Source of the DNA: Odontesthes bonariensis
Lineage: Eukaryota > Chordata > Actinopteri > Atheriniformes > Atherinopsidae
Assembly: GCF_027942865.1 (NCBI RefSeq)
Contig: NC_134516.1
Span: 17,225,822-17,289,821 of the forward strand
Length of the DNA: 64,000 nt
Direction of reading: 5' to 3'
Part shown: one piece after another, positions 33,891 through 46,900 of the stretch
How positions within the stretch are numbered: the stretch's first letter is position 1
Layout: every line of letters begins with the position of its first letter
Program-made: the position numbers and the translations under genes
The notes under the pieces: model-generated
Told to the model about the DNA's origin: nothing
Databases searched by the model: none
What the model saw: only the letters and a program-made list of their open reading frames with translations

Positions 33891-34668
33891 ACTTGTTGTA
33901 CCACTTAAACGCGTTTAGTTTTGTACCACTGATTTGGCTTTGACCTGTGTCTGTTTGGGACAATATTTCAAACATGTCTTGGCGTCTTCTATACAGCCAA
34001 GTGCCATCTCATCTCTTCCTTCTTCTGTATTTGAAAATTTTAAGCTCAGTCTAATGGCTACTGTGATGTGTCGGAATCAATCATTGTCGAGAGGACCTGT
34101 TGCCAGGGTAACACAGCGATGCACAAAGGCGTGCATCATTTCGAATCTCTGCACATGCGAACAGTCCTACATCTGCTCACACGAGCCCACACATTCAAAA
34201 AATAGACAGTGCATGAATATAGTATGACCCACAGGCAGCAGGGGATGCCACTCTCCCGATGACCCCTCACCACTCTTTTCTCCCACCTCTGCAGTGATGA
34301 TGATGAGGGTGATGAAGAAGATGAGCCCACCCCGTTTTGCAATTTCCTCCACACGGTGACTCATGATGTGTTTGCATATTGTAGATGAACGAGACTCTTC
34401 TTCCACGTTGCTGTTTGCTGCAGATCTGTACAGCAGGTCACAGGTGACGCTGCTCCTGAGTCACATAATTCCTGCACATGGGTCACATTCAGCGGGCAGA
34501 CAGTCTAAAGTCAGGCGGGGTCTGGGTGGGTGTGCAGTGGTTGTGATGGCCGATGACAGTGTGACATGATGTGGAGCAGACTATGGGCCAAATCTGGGCC
34601 ATCAGGATTACTGGCTCGTTGGATAAATTGCTGAGAGGGAGGGTGCGGTAAGGGGGAGGGGTGTGTAG

Positions 34669-34670
<2 letters not shown>

Positions 34671-34713
<43 letters not shown>
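34671..34713. repeat. (TG)n microsatellite
   Basis: About 21 TG units, followed by imperfect TG-rich sequence to 34,750. Confidence 0.97.
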
Positions 34714-34725
<12 letters not shown>

Positions 34726-34750
34726 CGAGTGTGTGTGCGGAGGTGTGTGT

Positions 34751-37148
34751 AGATTAAGCCATCCGTACTAACAGGAGTCAGAAATTGTAAATAATGTATG
34801 TTGATTTTATTTCTATGCATGGTTCCAATAGAAGGTGGGCATCAAGTCTGGCGCAGGTGTGGTACGTACAGGAGAGACACGACAAGTCTGAAAACAAATC
34901 TTCATTGCCTTGTTGCATTATACGTACGTGAAACCTTGCAATTACATGCAAATTCAGAGGTCACAGAAGTGCAGGTGTTTCAGGCAGTACAGACGATGAC
35001 GAAGCATTTTGCATGAATTTGCATTAAAGTTGTCTGTGTTCTTTTTCAACTGAGGACTGATGGAAGAGATGAAGAGAGGGGAGCTAAAGAAAAAACAGTG
35101 GCTGACTGACACATCCCATTCGCTTTGAACTTTCCTGTAAAACTTCAAATTGTAACAAGACTGGCCTGATTTTTTAAGTGTTTGTGTTAATCCTGATATC
35201 TTCACATTTTCTGCGTAAATGTGTGTGTCGTCAAGATGGATTAACCTTTGTCAGCATCTGACGGTTCTGCTCTGCTCTGAGAGGGAAGCGTCTCCTTGGC
35301 GACCGATAGCTGAGGGCGGGGTTGAAAGTGGGTCATCACCGCTACCACAGATTAAGGGCCCGGATCTGGACATACACACATATATGAATGAGCACACAAA
35401 AGGAATAAGCACAAACTCAAACAAGCACACTTCCTCCACAGAGAAATGAGAACTTCTCAGGTGACAGATAAGCAAGATCCAGTGCTTCGGCCTCACCCAA
35501 CGGTTTCTCTTTTACACGAAGCCAGAAGCCCATTAAAATGGCAAGGATTAGACTATAGCGATGGCGGGAGGCTCACAAAGCTGTCGCTGAGACGTTATTA
35601 TTGGTGACATCTTTGTATGTTTATATTTACTTTGGTGATGCCCGTTTTGTTTTCAGCATTTTTGATTAAATCTATTACATCTTCCTTACGGAAAGATTGT
35701 TAAATGAGCAATCAAACAGATGCCTTAGCTGTTACATAAAGGAAATTTAGGAAAAATATAGAAAAATTAACTCCACATCATCAACATAACGGATATATTT
35801 GTTCTTTTTGTCATTTTTAAATGTATGTACAAAGATATGTCCACTTATTCTTTGACCAAGACATTTCATCTTAAGCCATTTTCATTTTATGGCGTCAAAA
35901 AATGTTGTAGAGATGTTCTGGAGGGAGAGACATGTGCAAACACAAATGTCTGCAGCATTCGCTCCGGACTTCATGTGAAGATTGTCCCATTTTTCCCTAG
36001 CCCCCTAGAAAAGTCTCTGATGGATCAGCAAAATAATATGTGACTATAGCAAATCTCCTTGAGCATTTACTGCCAGTGTGTGCGCTTCGGTTTTCTGTTG
36101 ACCTGTATGTTGCTCTCCAGTCACCCATCTCTGTTGTGCATACATGTGGTATTGATAAACACAACAAGGAGCCTCATTTGCTATTCTCTTGTGAAGACAA
36201 CATGGTGAATATCCATAACATACTTTCTGCAAAACATCCCGCCTCCTGTGCGCTCTCTGTAGAGGTTCCTCCTCCCTGATTTTTCCAGCCGGGAGAGCAA
36301 GCCACCAGCACTGTGAAGCACGTGGATGAACGGCAACTGCGGAAAAAGTCTGGACCGAATCGCCTTCACATTCTCTGGAAAATTTCTGGTGCTCACGTGT
36401 GAAAAACTGCTTTAATTCGTCACGATTCACCACCAGCTGCATAGATGCTGAAACTTCAAAGATGACCACCAAAACATTAGGCCTCAGATTTTGCAAATCT
36501 ACAAGTTTGACAAATAACCCGAATTAGTTATAATAAAAGTTACCTCGCAACTTTCATTCTGATCAGTATCCATCGTGAATTGTCATATCATTACCAGGAA
36601 AGCTTTTAATATTTTTTGGTAATTCTCAATAACGCTTCGAGTTTGTTACCACTGTTACAAAAAAAGTTGTATATGTGGTTGTGGATAGAGGAATTTAGCA
36701 GCAACTTTGCAATGTTTTCACCATAGGCAAGAGATTTTTGTCCACAAATCTTACAAAGTAGTTCTGGTTTCCAAGCCAAATCGATTTTGATGGCCGAACC
36801 TAACCACTTTTGGTGCTTAAACTGAACAAGGTTTTGTTCTTAATCTAAAACAAAAAAAAGTGAAATGGGGTAAACAACACAGTCAAATGGAACAACAGAT
36901 ACAATTCACGCTGGCCAAAGCAAGTTTAAAGTGAAAATTAGGCAGCGTTTATGACTGGCATCAAGTATTGCAGCTGGAATGTAGTGGTACAAATGCCAAA
37001 GGACACTTTTTGCATGTCTCACAGAAGTGATATACTGGCTTTGGCAGCATTTCACACCCTGTGAGAGAGAAAGGGTAAGACCAAAAGAATCAAGGGAGGA
37101 CCAGAATCCTTGTTCTTCAACAAGCAGCTAACATGTCGCAGTCTAAAG
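34751..37148. other. Non-coding stretch with one unexplained 150-codon open frame
   Basis: No recognised gene. A minus-strand open frame at 36,044-36,496 is the longest here. It has no signal peptide, membrane segment or motif I recognise, and may be a chance frame or an old repeat. Confidence 0.4.
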
Positions 37149-37161
37149 GGAATGCTGTTCT

Positions 37162-37365
37162 TTTTTTAAGTATTTTTTGGGGCTTTTTATGCCTTTATTG
37201 GATAGGACCGTGGAGAGAGGCAGGAAGTAGGGGGCAGAGAGAGGAGGAACAACATGCAGCACAGGGCCGTCCGATGCATGACTCGAACCGGGGCCAGCTG
37301 CAGCGAGGACTATAGCCTCTTATACATGGGGCGCCTGCTCAACCCACTACACCACGGACCACCCC
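37162..37365 (-). mobile_element. tRNA-derived SINE with 13-bp target-site duplication
   Basis: On the minus strand the element begins with a tRNA-like head. An A box (TGGTGTAGTGGG, about 37,343-37,354) and a B box (GGTTCGAGTCA, 37,279-37,289) of the RNA polymerase III type are visible, and the element ends in an A-rich tail at its 3' side (37,162-37,170 on the plus strand, T-rich). The 13-base sequence ggaatgctgttct flanks it exactly (37,149-37,161 and 37,366-37,378). That marks LINE-mediated target-primed insertion. The same kind of repeat is widespread in percomorph fish. Confidence 0.85.
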
Positions 37366-37378
37366 GGAATGCTGTTCT

Positions 37379-40300
37379 GCAACAGTCACTGGTTCATTGG
37401 ATGCTTGGTGAGGGCTACAGTTCTATGAGAGTTGAAATAGCTTATCTCCTGCAGGCTCACCCAAGTCAGAGGAGCAAAGGAGATTCTCCTCTAGCACATG
37501 TTCACTGAAACAGGTTTTTATAGCAATTAATCTTGTGAAAGGATGGTGATGAAAAAGGACAAAGTCTCAAATTATTTTTAATCTCAATGCAGATGCAATT
37601 CCCTATAAAATCACTGCAATGGTTTCATACTCCTAATTTACTCCCGATCGAGCTACTACTCAAGTAATCCTGTGGCAATTCCCTTAAGCCCTACTAAACA
37701 AAGAGGCCAAGGGGAAAGTAAGAGAGTTTAGAGAACTGCAAAAAACATCCATCCGAACTGCCTCTTTGGTTCTCCACATCCCACTTTCCTGAAGCAGTAT
37801 TGTCACTTTATCAGGAACCTAGCACCCCTTGTCAGACTGAGACAGACACACATAGCTCCAAGCAGTGCAGCAGTCATTTCCCAAGGCGAGGAATAGCAGA
37901 CTCTGTGGGTCATGGAGAGGTCAACCTCTGGTATTGCATCCTGATCCCAGAAGTTGACCTCACCATAACCTAAACTGACTGTGAAGGCAAACACTCTAGT
38001 CTTCCACCTCGTAGCTTAACTGTCAGACAAAATAGAGGCATATTGGCCTTGAGCAGCGTGTCAGGAAGACAGTTAAAAGGTCAATGTGATGCCTGCGGTG
38101 ATGCTGGGCAACGCAGGAGAGATAAAGGAGCAGAATCAGGAAGCGACAACCAGTATTAGAGGGGATGTTGCCATTTACGCTTTATTTTAGCGTTTACCTT
38201 TTGGAGCATTCCTGCATCTTTTGTCTGTTCATTGACCAGATGACTAGATTGACAAATGAATGATGCAACATCCAGAAGCGACTGGTCTTGCCTTGTTATT
38301 TATGACCAATAATGTCTAGAAAATTCTTGGCTGTAGTTTTTAATATATTTTGATCCAAAAATACCGGATTTTAACTCTGATATGAATAATCTTACTGGCA
38401 ACTGCTTCCATTCACTTGGGACATCTTGCCTACATCCGGTTCACTATTGGCTGTTCACAAGATTAGTTTCCCCCCGATATTTTCAAGCAGCAACACAGAG
38501 AGCTTGAAATATGCTGGTTGCATGCATTGATAAGGCTTCTCTCAGTCCGTTTCCTCTTCATAGCTATCTTATTCGTTTAGTTTTCTAGTTCTTGGTAGAT
38601 TCAAGCTATAGCAAGACCATGTGCAAAGTTTTCAAGGAACTGATAGCATCACTAAAAGATCTGTCTCATCTCCGTGGCAACAGTGGGACCTGTATCCTTC
38701 AGAGATAAGACTGCTCGTATGTCAAGTATCTGGCCAGAATGGGAGTCTCAACTTAATGTTTTAAACAGCTAGTCAAGGTGAACTTGTGTCTAGAGACTGT
38801 GTCCTCCTTTTCCTCTTCTCTGCCACTAACTCCACATATACTCATAGGAAGGAGCTTCACTGTCCGCCGTACTGTTGGACAGCCACATTTTGGCTCAACT
38901 TTCTCTTCTGTCTTGCTTTAATGAGGGAACACAAGTATTCGACAGGCCTTTGTGACTCTCCCTTTTAATAAACTAAGAGTTGCAGAGGCAGATAAGAAAG
39001 ATTGTGCAGCTGTGCAGGAGCACAAGCTTCACTGAATCTCCCATGAAGCCCAATCATCAACAAAATACGCTCTTGATGACACATGATTGAATATAAAAAG
39101 GTGGTGCATGGATCAGTTCTAAGCGTGCAGTTTCGAAAGGTGAAAGTTTGCATTCAAAACACTGACAGGCATCACTGACATGGTCACACAAACAAAACGC
39201 ACTGTTTAAGGTTCAAACTATTCTGACCGTCAACATTTATCCTTTTTGCCTTTTGTTTAGTCCAACTCTTGCTCAATTGTTAGCTACACACATAGTAACA
39301 GTTATACAGATAAAGAGGATTGTGAATGAATCCCCCCCCCACTATGGATCCCTTTGATCATAGGAGCTTTACAGAGTTGAATCAGTGTATTTCTTAGAAA
39401 TCTCTCTACTGGTACATTCAGTATTAAACAATGCACAACTCTGGGGATGTCACTCATTTAGTCCCCGTCTTCTCTACAGATTAGAATATCGGCTTGTAAA
39501 TGGATTGCCATGTCGTTTGGTGCAGATCTATTCTGTGCCCAGGGGACAAATACTCCTGATTTGGTTGATGTTTTAGACTGTGTGGTTGTAGTGAAATGTC
39601 TAGACAAGAGCATGGACTGCTTTGCAATTTGTTGTAGATGTTGATGATCCCTTGAGAGTGAATTGTAATTGCTGTCAAGATCATTTAGCTTTTGATTTTG
39701 AACCACCAAATAATTTTTAACATGGTAGAAGCTGTACTATAGTTCATGAACAAGCAGCAAGCGTCACTGGGAAGCAGCTGTGAGCAACATAGACACTTAA
39801 AGCATTTGTTGGTCATCATATTTACCTCATCAGCAACAGTACACCTTTAACCATAGTTTCAGTGTGCAGGCAGCATGTCACAGACATTAAAGACATGTCT
39901 AACAGTTATGATAATTAATTATTGTCGGTTAATTTCAGCAGTTGCATGTGATTGCTCTGAAGTTTACAGCTGGGCAACTTTCATGATTTCACTTTTCGAG
40001 GCTCATCAGCCTTGGATGATACAAAAATCTGTATTCTATGGTCATTAACAGAGGCATCCCAATGTTTCAAAATAATTACGCAGGCAGTTACTGCATTACA
40101 GCAACTCAGCAAAAGCTGGCTTAAACACAACCAGGAAGTAACATGAAGCGCTTTGGCAAATTGTTGTTGTGTTATGGAAGGGACTCACCTAAAAAGAGCA
40201 TGGTTCAAAGCACTAACAAGGCATTCTTCTTTTGAGGGTTTTGTGGTTTGTTTCAGGTTAAACTTGAGTATGACATCTGCTGCTATGTGACAACACTCAT

Positions 40301-40637
40301 ATGACTTGTGTTTCCCTACTGCCACATGTAGGGTTGGTACTTTAGAGGATGCCATTATGGGTCACAATTAAGGTCAATCTCAGTCCAAAGCTTTGGGTGA
40401 AGAACCTTTTTTTGCTCAACAGTTTAAGAAAAAAATAATGTGGATTTAAAATGATTGACTTATATGTGATGTGAAATTACAGAATTTTCTAAAAAACTCT
40501 GAGTTGAAGAATTATACTTTTAATGCTGATGATTTGAAGATACGTTTGCATTTTTATTTGTAGAAATTACGAGATTTCTGACTCTCTGGAGAGAATCAAA
40601 GTCAAAGGCTTGGGACAGAATCCAAGGACATCACTTC

Positions 40638-40638
<1 letters not shown>
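37379..40638. other. Non-coding stretch, nothing recognised
   Basis: No supported exon, RNA gene or identifiable mobile element. Short open frames only. Confidence 0.45.

Positions 40639-40674
<36 letters not shown>
40639..40674. repeat. (TG)n microsatellite
   Basis: About 18 TG units. Confidence 0.97.
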
Positions 40675-40675
<1 letters not shown>

Positions 40676-43600
40676 CAGCATAGTAGTGAAGACTGCCAGA
40701 GAACACAGTTTCTCATTTTCTGGACAAGTCCTTAATCTCTGTGATCCAGCAAGAGATTATGGGGGTTCTGACAGAAAAGTGGTACTGAAAGTGTCCCCTT
40801 CAAGGCTGAAAGCGACACTTCAAGAGCTTGTGTGACTGTTTCTATGTGTTCTCTTTTTTTCTGAACAAGTACTTCCCACTGATTTTATTGACTAAAAAAA
40901 TGTGATCATGATATTTACTGTTCTTTATATCTCAGTATCAGCTCCAATTTTAATATAGGTATTCCCTTTAGCGCTGCAGTGAAGATTTTATATATATTTT
41001 TACCTTACTTGCCAACTTTAACTTAAAACAATCACATAGAACAATCTGTACAAGAAATGGCAAATAGTTTACTTTAGTGTGGTGATGACTCGTGCAACCT
41101 GAGAAAACAGCAGCTTATTTACTGCTCAGTGTTTATCCCTTGTTGATAGGATTTTATAAATAATCTTTATAGGTCATTAGTTACTGTTTCTTCACGCCTT
41201 TTTAAGCTTTACACTTTGTAACATGCAGTGAACTTTATGAAAAGGTCCAACTGATCCAAAGCTACCATCTTTGCCTAAACCTAACCAAGTAGCATTGCTG
41301 CCTCATCTCCATCAAACTCAGTTTCACATTTTGTCATGGGACGAGGCTGCTGTTTCAGTTCCTCAAATGGGAACATTTTAAAGAGGTCACATTACACTTC
41401 CAAGTATCCCCACTCTTCAGCGTGCTTTCACGTTCACATGAAAAGTCTGCAAGAAGTCAACAAAGAGAGTTATTGTTTCGCACAGACACTAAACTGCTTG
41501 AAACGCTTAGTTTGTGGTCCAGGCTTTTCTTCCTTTACTTAATGGCATCACTGTGAAACACATTTGCATAATACCCGAATAGTGGCGAGTTTGGCACACT
41601 ATCAAAACACCCGAAAGACAACCCCGCTATCGTGCACTGTGGCACGGTCGACTAATCAGAGCACACTGTTCCTACAAAATTACAGACGAAAGGTGGTAAG
41701 AGTCGCTGCAGCAATGTACAGAAAGAGAGAAAAAAAAAATCATGTTTTGGAAAACATTAAAATCTACTTTTGTGCATTCTGAGAGTGCACCATCTTTGGA
41801 ACCAAATCAGACATGTTGACAGTAGTTTGGGGATATTTCACTGTTTTTTCCTCTTCCAACACTCAAAAAACGAATAAATCCATTGGGACAGACTTTGTAA
41901 ATATTTGTTAGCAATTAACGACACGCTAGCAATCTAGCTTTTCGGGGCACACTTTTTTTTTTTAGTGTCCATCAGAACAAATTATACAATTATGATCCCA
42001 AAGGCATGCTGGAATTGAGCAAAAGAAAGTAAAAACAGCCCTGACATGGTGTATTAAAGATTAAATAAATATATGTGGGCTTTGGATTTGTAAGAGCAAA
42101 TAACACTCTATGGTCTTTTGTGAAATTCAAATATTGATTGATTAATAAAAAATGAAACTCATCAGATCAGTCAACCATGGAAATAATTTCTATTTAGCAT
42201 TTTACATGTCATTAATTAATGAAAATGTTTAATAATGGATGATAAGTACTTTTTAGTTCTGCTGCTTTTTGCATTTCATGATTTTTTTTTAAAAGGAAAA
42301 CAGCTATAATGATCACTAGTTGGGGCACTAAATTTGATGGGTTTTTAAAAAAAAAAATTTTTTTTTTTATTGTTGTTGGCTCTATGGCATAAGTTTGCAA
42401 TGTTTTAAACAAAAAATGTTATTCATGTTTCATGTAGAAAGTAGTTGCTTTAAGCAGTGGATCAGATTTCCTCGTGGCTTTGAAAGCCATTTAAACGTCA
42501 AAAAGTCCGTATGATTCGATTCGCCGGTATATGGTGCAGAATTGGTGTTAATTTCAGCCCTCGGGGTAAATAGATCCACTCAATGTCATAAATGTCACAC
42601 TGGCTGTGCTTGTGTTTGATGCTCTGTCTGCATTGTGTGGTGTAGAGGTGGGGGTGGGGGGGTGGGGGGGGTGAAAGGGGATTTCCTTCACTGTTTGGTG
42701 GCCTGAGCTTTGTCTCAAATGGGGACACGTGGGCTCGTATTAAAACCTCATTTAAGAGGATTCAGCACAGATGGTGTACCATTGTTTGCGGATGTGTTTA
42801 TTATTAGAAAATGGGGTGAGTGGTGGAAACTGCACCCCTCTCTCCCCCCCATTCTCTGAACAAACACACCACATCCACTTTTAACCACTTCAAGCATTCA
42901 TTTACTCACCTTGCTTGATTTCTTATTGGACTGGGCCACCAACCAATCAGCAGGCAAACTCAAACAAACAAAGGAACCCCTCTTAAGACACATGGCTGTT
43001 TAGCAGTTAAGGAGCTCTGATTGGTAAAAAAAAAAAAAAAAAAAAGTAATCCAATCAGGGCTCAAACGAGTTTAAGTGAAGCTAATGTTTCCACAATGGG
43101 AAACCAAGAAAACCTAATCTGAGTAAGGGTGATAATAATGATTAGATAGATACACATCCATTACAGACACACGAGTGTCATCAAGCATCTTAGTATATGT
43201 TTGCTTCTCGTCATCATCACACGTGCCTGCGTTTGTTCCGAAATTGGGTTTTTGGAGTCGATTACCATAGATTGGATGCTTTAAAATGAGTGCAGAAAAA
43301 AAGCTAGAAGCCACACTCAGCTGACAGAATTCTTTGCCCTCTTTCACTGAAACTCAGTCTGTATCTCACCAGATGGAGAGGAGGCGGTGAGTGTGAGGTT
43401 GTGTGTGTGTATTTATGCATGCATGGTTACCCATGAGTTTGCATATTTACATATCCTGGACATTTTATCCTCACATCCTGCAATGCTTCACTGAGGCTTC
43501 ACAACAACAAAAAATTTAAAAATGGAAAAAAAAAAAAATACTTTCAGACATCTGCTGATGGAAAGGAAAGGCGGGATTTTAAGAGGACAGGACGCATATG

Positions 43601-43850
43601 AATGCAATCATGAATCATCAAGAGAGATATTTAGGAAGTAGGCTACACCATCAGCACAATTTTCTCCACCCATTGGGGTGCGTTTAGGGGCCAAAGAGGA
43701 GTTATCTGCTATCATCATAGGGGGCACTAATCCGCATGGGCGCAATAAATCCGGCCTTTGCATTTTGGAACTGGACTGTTAACATGCACAGAGAGACGAT
43801 GCTAAGCTTTAACTGGGAGGAGAGATAGAGGTGGGGAGGAAGGGGATGTG
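40675..43850. other. Non-coding stretch upstream of the gpm6b 44-kb exon
   Basis: No supported exon. It contains poly(A)/poly(T) runs (about 42,346-42,370 and 43,026-43,045) and a G-rich patch (about 42,648-42,672). The segment near 41,275 (cctaaacctaaccaagtag) resembles a common fish repeat, unverified. Confidence 0.4.
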
Positions 43851-43851
43851 C

Positions 43852-43852
<1 letters not shown>

Positions 43853-43903
<51 letters not shown>
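43853..43903. repeat. (GA)n microsatellite in the gpm6b promoter region
   Basis: About 24 GA units, ending roughly 95 bp before the gpm6b start codon, so it probably lies in the promoter or 5' untranslated region. Confidence 0.95.
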
Positions 43904-43910
<7 letters not shown>

Positions 43911-43996
43911 AGCGCATCAAGTCACAGGACAGCTCCACCGTCCTCACACTGTAAGGTACCAGCGCGAGCACAAGGAGGCTATATTCTGCTAAAATA

Positions 43997-46900
43997 ATGG
44001 ATGGGACAAAGCCGGTCATGGAATCCAACGCAGAGGAGACCCAGGACGAGGGACAGGAGAGCAAAGGTACGCTCGACTAACCGCTGACATTTACATATTT
44101 CTTCTTTTTTTCCTGTTGGAGAGATTTGCGTCTGCGCCAGCCCGAGCGGTTTAACCTACTTGCAATGGCTTCTCGCTTGTGCGCGACACAATAGCGATGC
44201 TGTTTGGCCTCTCATCCAGTTTTAGGGCGGGTTAAGTAGCAGTAACAGTTTCATTGCTGCGGGTGATAAGAGATCATCCCCACGATTTCGAGCGCAATTG
44301 AACGCCAGTTGCGTTATATTGCGGCTTTGGTGGGATTTGGAGGCTGGTGGAGGAGAATTATGGGGGCGGGCGGGTGTATGGATGTATGGAGGGAGGGGTG
44401 TACTTGATTTGGGTTTTACGGTGCATGCATTAATGGCAATTTGCTTTTACGTTGCTGCACCGCCGCGAGCGCATTTCTGCCTAATGAGCGGCTGATAAAG
44501 GGACCGTGCGCTCCGTGCACGGCTGCATTGTTCTCCATCAGGTGGATCCTCCCGCTGCAGCCGCCTCGATTAATATCGGTTCTCAAGCCCCCTAGGCATG
44601 CTCGCTGTTCTGTCAGCGGTGTGATTGATTGAAGGAGCTGCGATGGACGTGGACTTCAGTTTTGCACGGCCAGTGTTGAGTTCCAGTCGCGGATTTAGTG
44701 GCTGAAAAAGAAGTAATCAGCGGCGCTCTTGACGCAGAGGGATGGCTGCGTCCATCATTTACAAACCAAACGCACAGACGTGTCCATGAAGCCTCTGTTG
44801 GCAGCATACATAACCTTTAAACACATTTTAAAACCCATAACATCACTTAAGTGCTTGAAAACGTTCGCGCGTTGCCTGCAATAAGCGTGCAACCAACAAA
44901 GATCAAAATATTTGTGCATATCTGTATGAAATTAGGCATCATCCCCCCTCGGATTATTCCCAAACTGTTGCTCATTTTGAATCGGTGTGTCAAGGCGTGT
45001 CTTGGCGTTGGTGGGCTCACCATACAATGTGGAATTAGTTTGTGTGGCTTTAGAGTAAAATCACATCCTTCCCTTTTGGGTAAAGCAGTGATAGTAAATC
45101 CTGAGCTGTTTGTTCTGAATATTTTGTTTAGATTCCGCTATATATGAATGTACAGATTGTAAGATCAGCTTTACTTTGATGCGTCATTTATGGTGTAAGT
45201 GTACAGGTTAAAAAAAACAAAATTCCTCACTTCCCTTCCTCATTTAGCGCTGCATTAGTCAGGGTTGGTGATACAGTCTGATCTGGTCTGATACCTATTT
45301 GCGCTGTCTTCTATTAGCAGGATATCAAATCAGTGCACACGGGCCTGGAGGGGGATAACACTTCAGCACCATCCAGTGTTTTTTTTCCCGCTTTATCCCC
45401 TCCTGTTCTGTCGATTTCTTTTCGATTTTCTGTGCTTAAGATATTTGTTTTACATAATATTTGACTTCACCATGTGCAAAATATGGGGAAACTTTTAGAT
45501 AGTTACCGCAACTGTTATGAAATTACAGGTAAGGCTACTGTTTTGGAATGAAGCATTTCAGGTTGCCTTATTGGTTTGGCTAGAAGAAATATCCCAGTTT
45601 AATAATGGATGAATCAGCCCAGACATAGGCCCCGAACTGGCCTATTTCTGGGTGGTGTACCTGAAACAGAAAGACATCTTACATTTACAGATGATTCATC
45701 CAAAGCTTACAAATGGGGAACAATATCCAAGCTTCAGTACCACAGGAAACCTTGGCATATACATCAAGTGCTAAAACCATTTGAAAAACAGAATGCAATT
45801 AGAACCAGTACAGAAGTGTAAAGTAAGTGAAGGTTTGGCCTCAGTCACATTTGCTGTCAGATAGAAAGTAGCCAATTGTGTGAATTCTCTGGTCAAACTG
45901 GCCCAAAATCCGACTAAACCTGACAACCACGGCTTCACTACAGCCATTTTTCAAATATTCAAAAAAAAATGAACCAACCCTTACAACTAAGTGCGCTGAC
46001 ACTTATCTTCAACCTCTCAGCCGGCCTTTTTAGTTGTCTCTTTACAACTTGGCTGCCACTCTAGTCATAAACCTGGGTCACACTTTGTCCCTGACATAAG
46101 GTGCAGAAAAGGTGGGTATCCCTGAGCAGGGATTTTTCTTTTTTAAATGACATTACATCATTTTCCCCTGAGGCGTGCTGCTAGTATACTCTGACAGCAG
46201 CGTCCAATAAGAGGCTTTATCATTCAACTTAATTTGACAGTGTGGGCGAGCTTGTTTGTTGCCCCAAGTGATAGTCAAGTGAAACAGCCATATTTATAAC
46301 TTGTGATTAGCCCACTGAATTCCTTAATCACTTTTTTTTTTTTTTAAATGCAGAAAGCCTTGAAATTATCGAGGTACTTTCAACCAGTTCAAATCTCTGC
46401 AGCCTGGACTGCTTTGCGCAACCCACCTACACAGGCAACCCAAAATAAGACTGGATTTGAGGATGGCCTGTTTATCGGTGTAATCATTTGACATCTGGAA
46501 TGTGAGCATAAGCTCGTAGCATCCGTTAAGAAGCTGAAGATTTACAGTGGGGGGCAAGAAGGCGAGAGCACTCGTGTAAGGAGCTTGTGTCGGCGTGTGC
46601 CAGAACTTCTGATTCACAGAGCGCGGGGTTTGAGGTTTTGAGAAGACACTTGGAATTTACAAAAACAAGGATCATTTTGCACATTCTGCAATATTTTAAA
46701 AGTTTAGGGTCTATTTTAGAAGCAGCCTTTAGAAATAAGACGATAGGAAATCCAAGTCAGATGCATTTATAAATGCAGCAGACGTGTCTGGTTCGCGTTC
46801 AAGTTGTGTCATTTGAGTCCCCGTCTTTGCTGTGGCTTATTCGTGTTCAGTTATCAGTAAGTTGACTATTGCTTTTTAAAAGCCAGTGTGATAACAGTTT

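Noticed and set aside
43702-44064. 120-codon minus-strand frame overlapping the gpm6b first exon
   Set aside because: Its Leu-Ser repeat comes from the (GA)n tract, and the rest is antisense to the coding exon.
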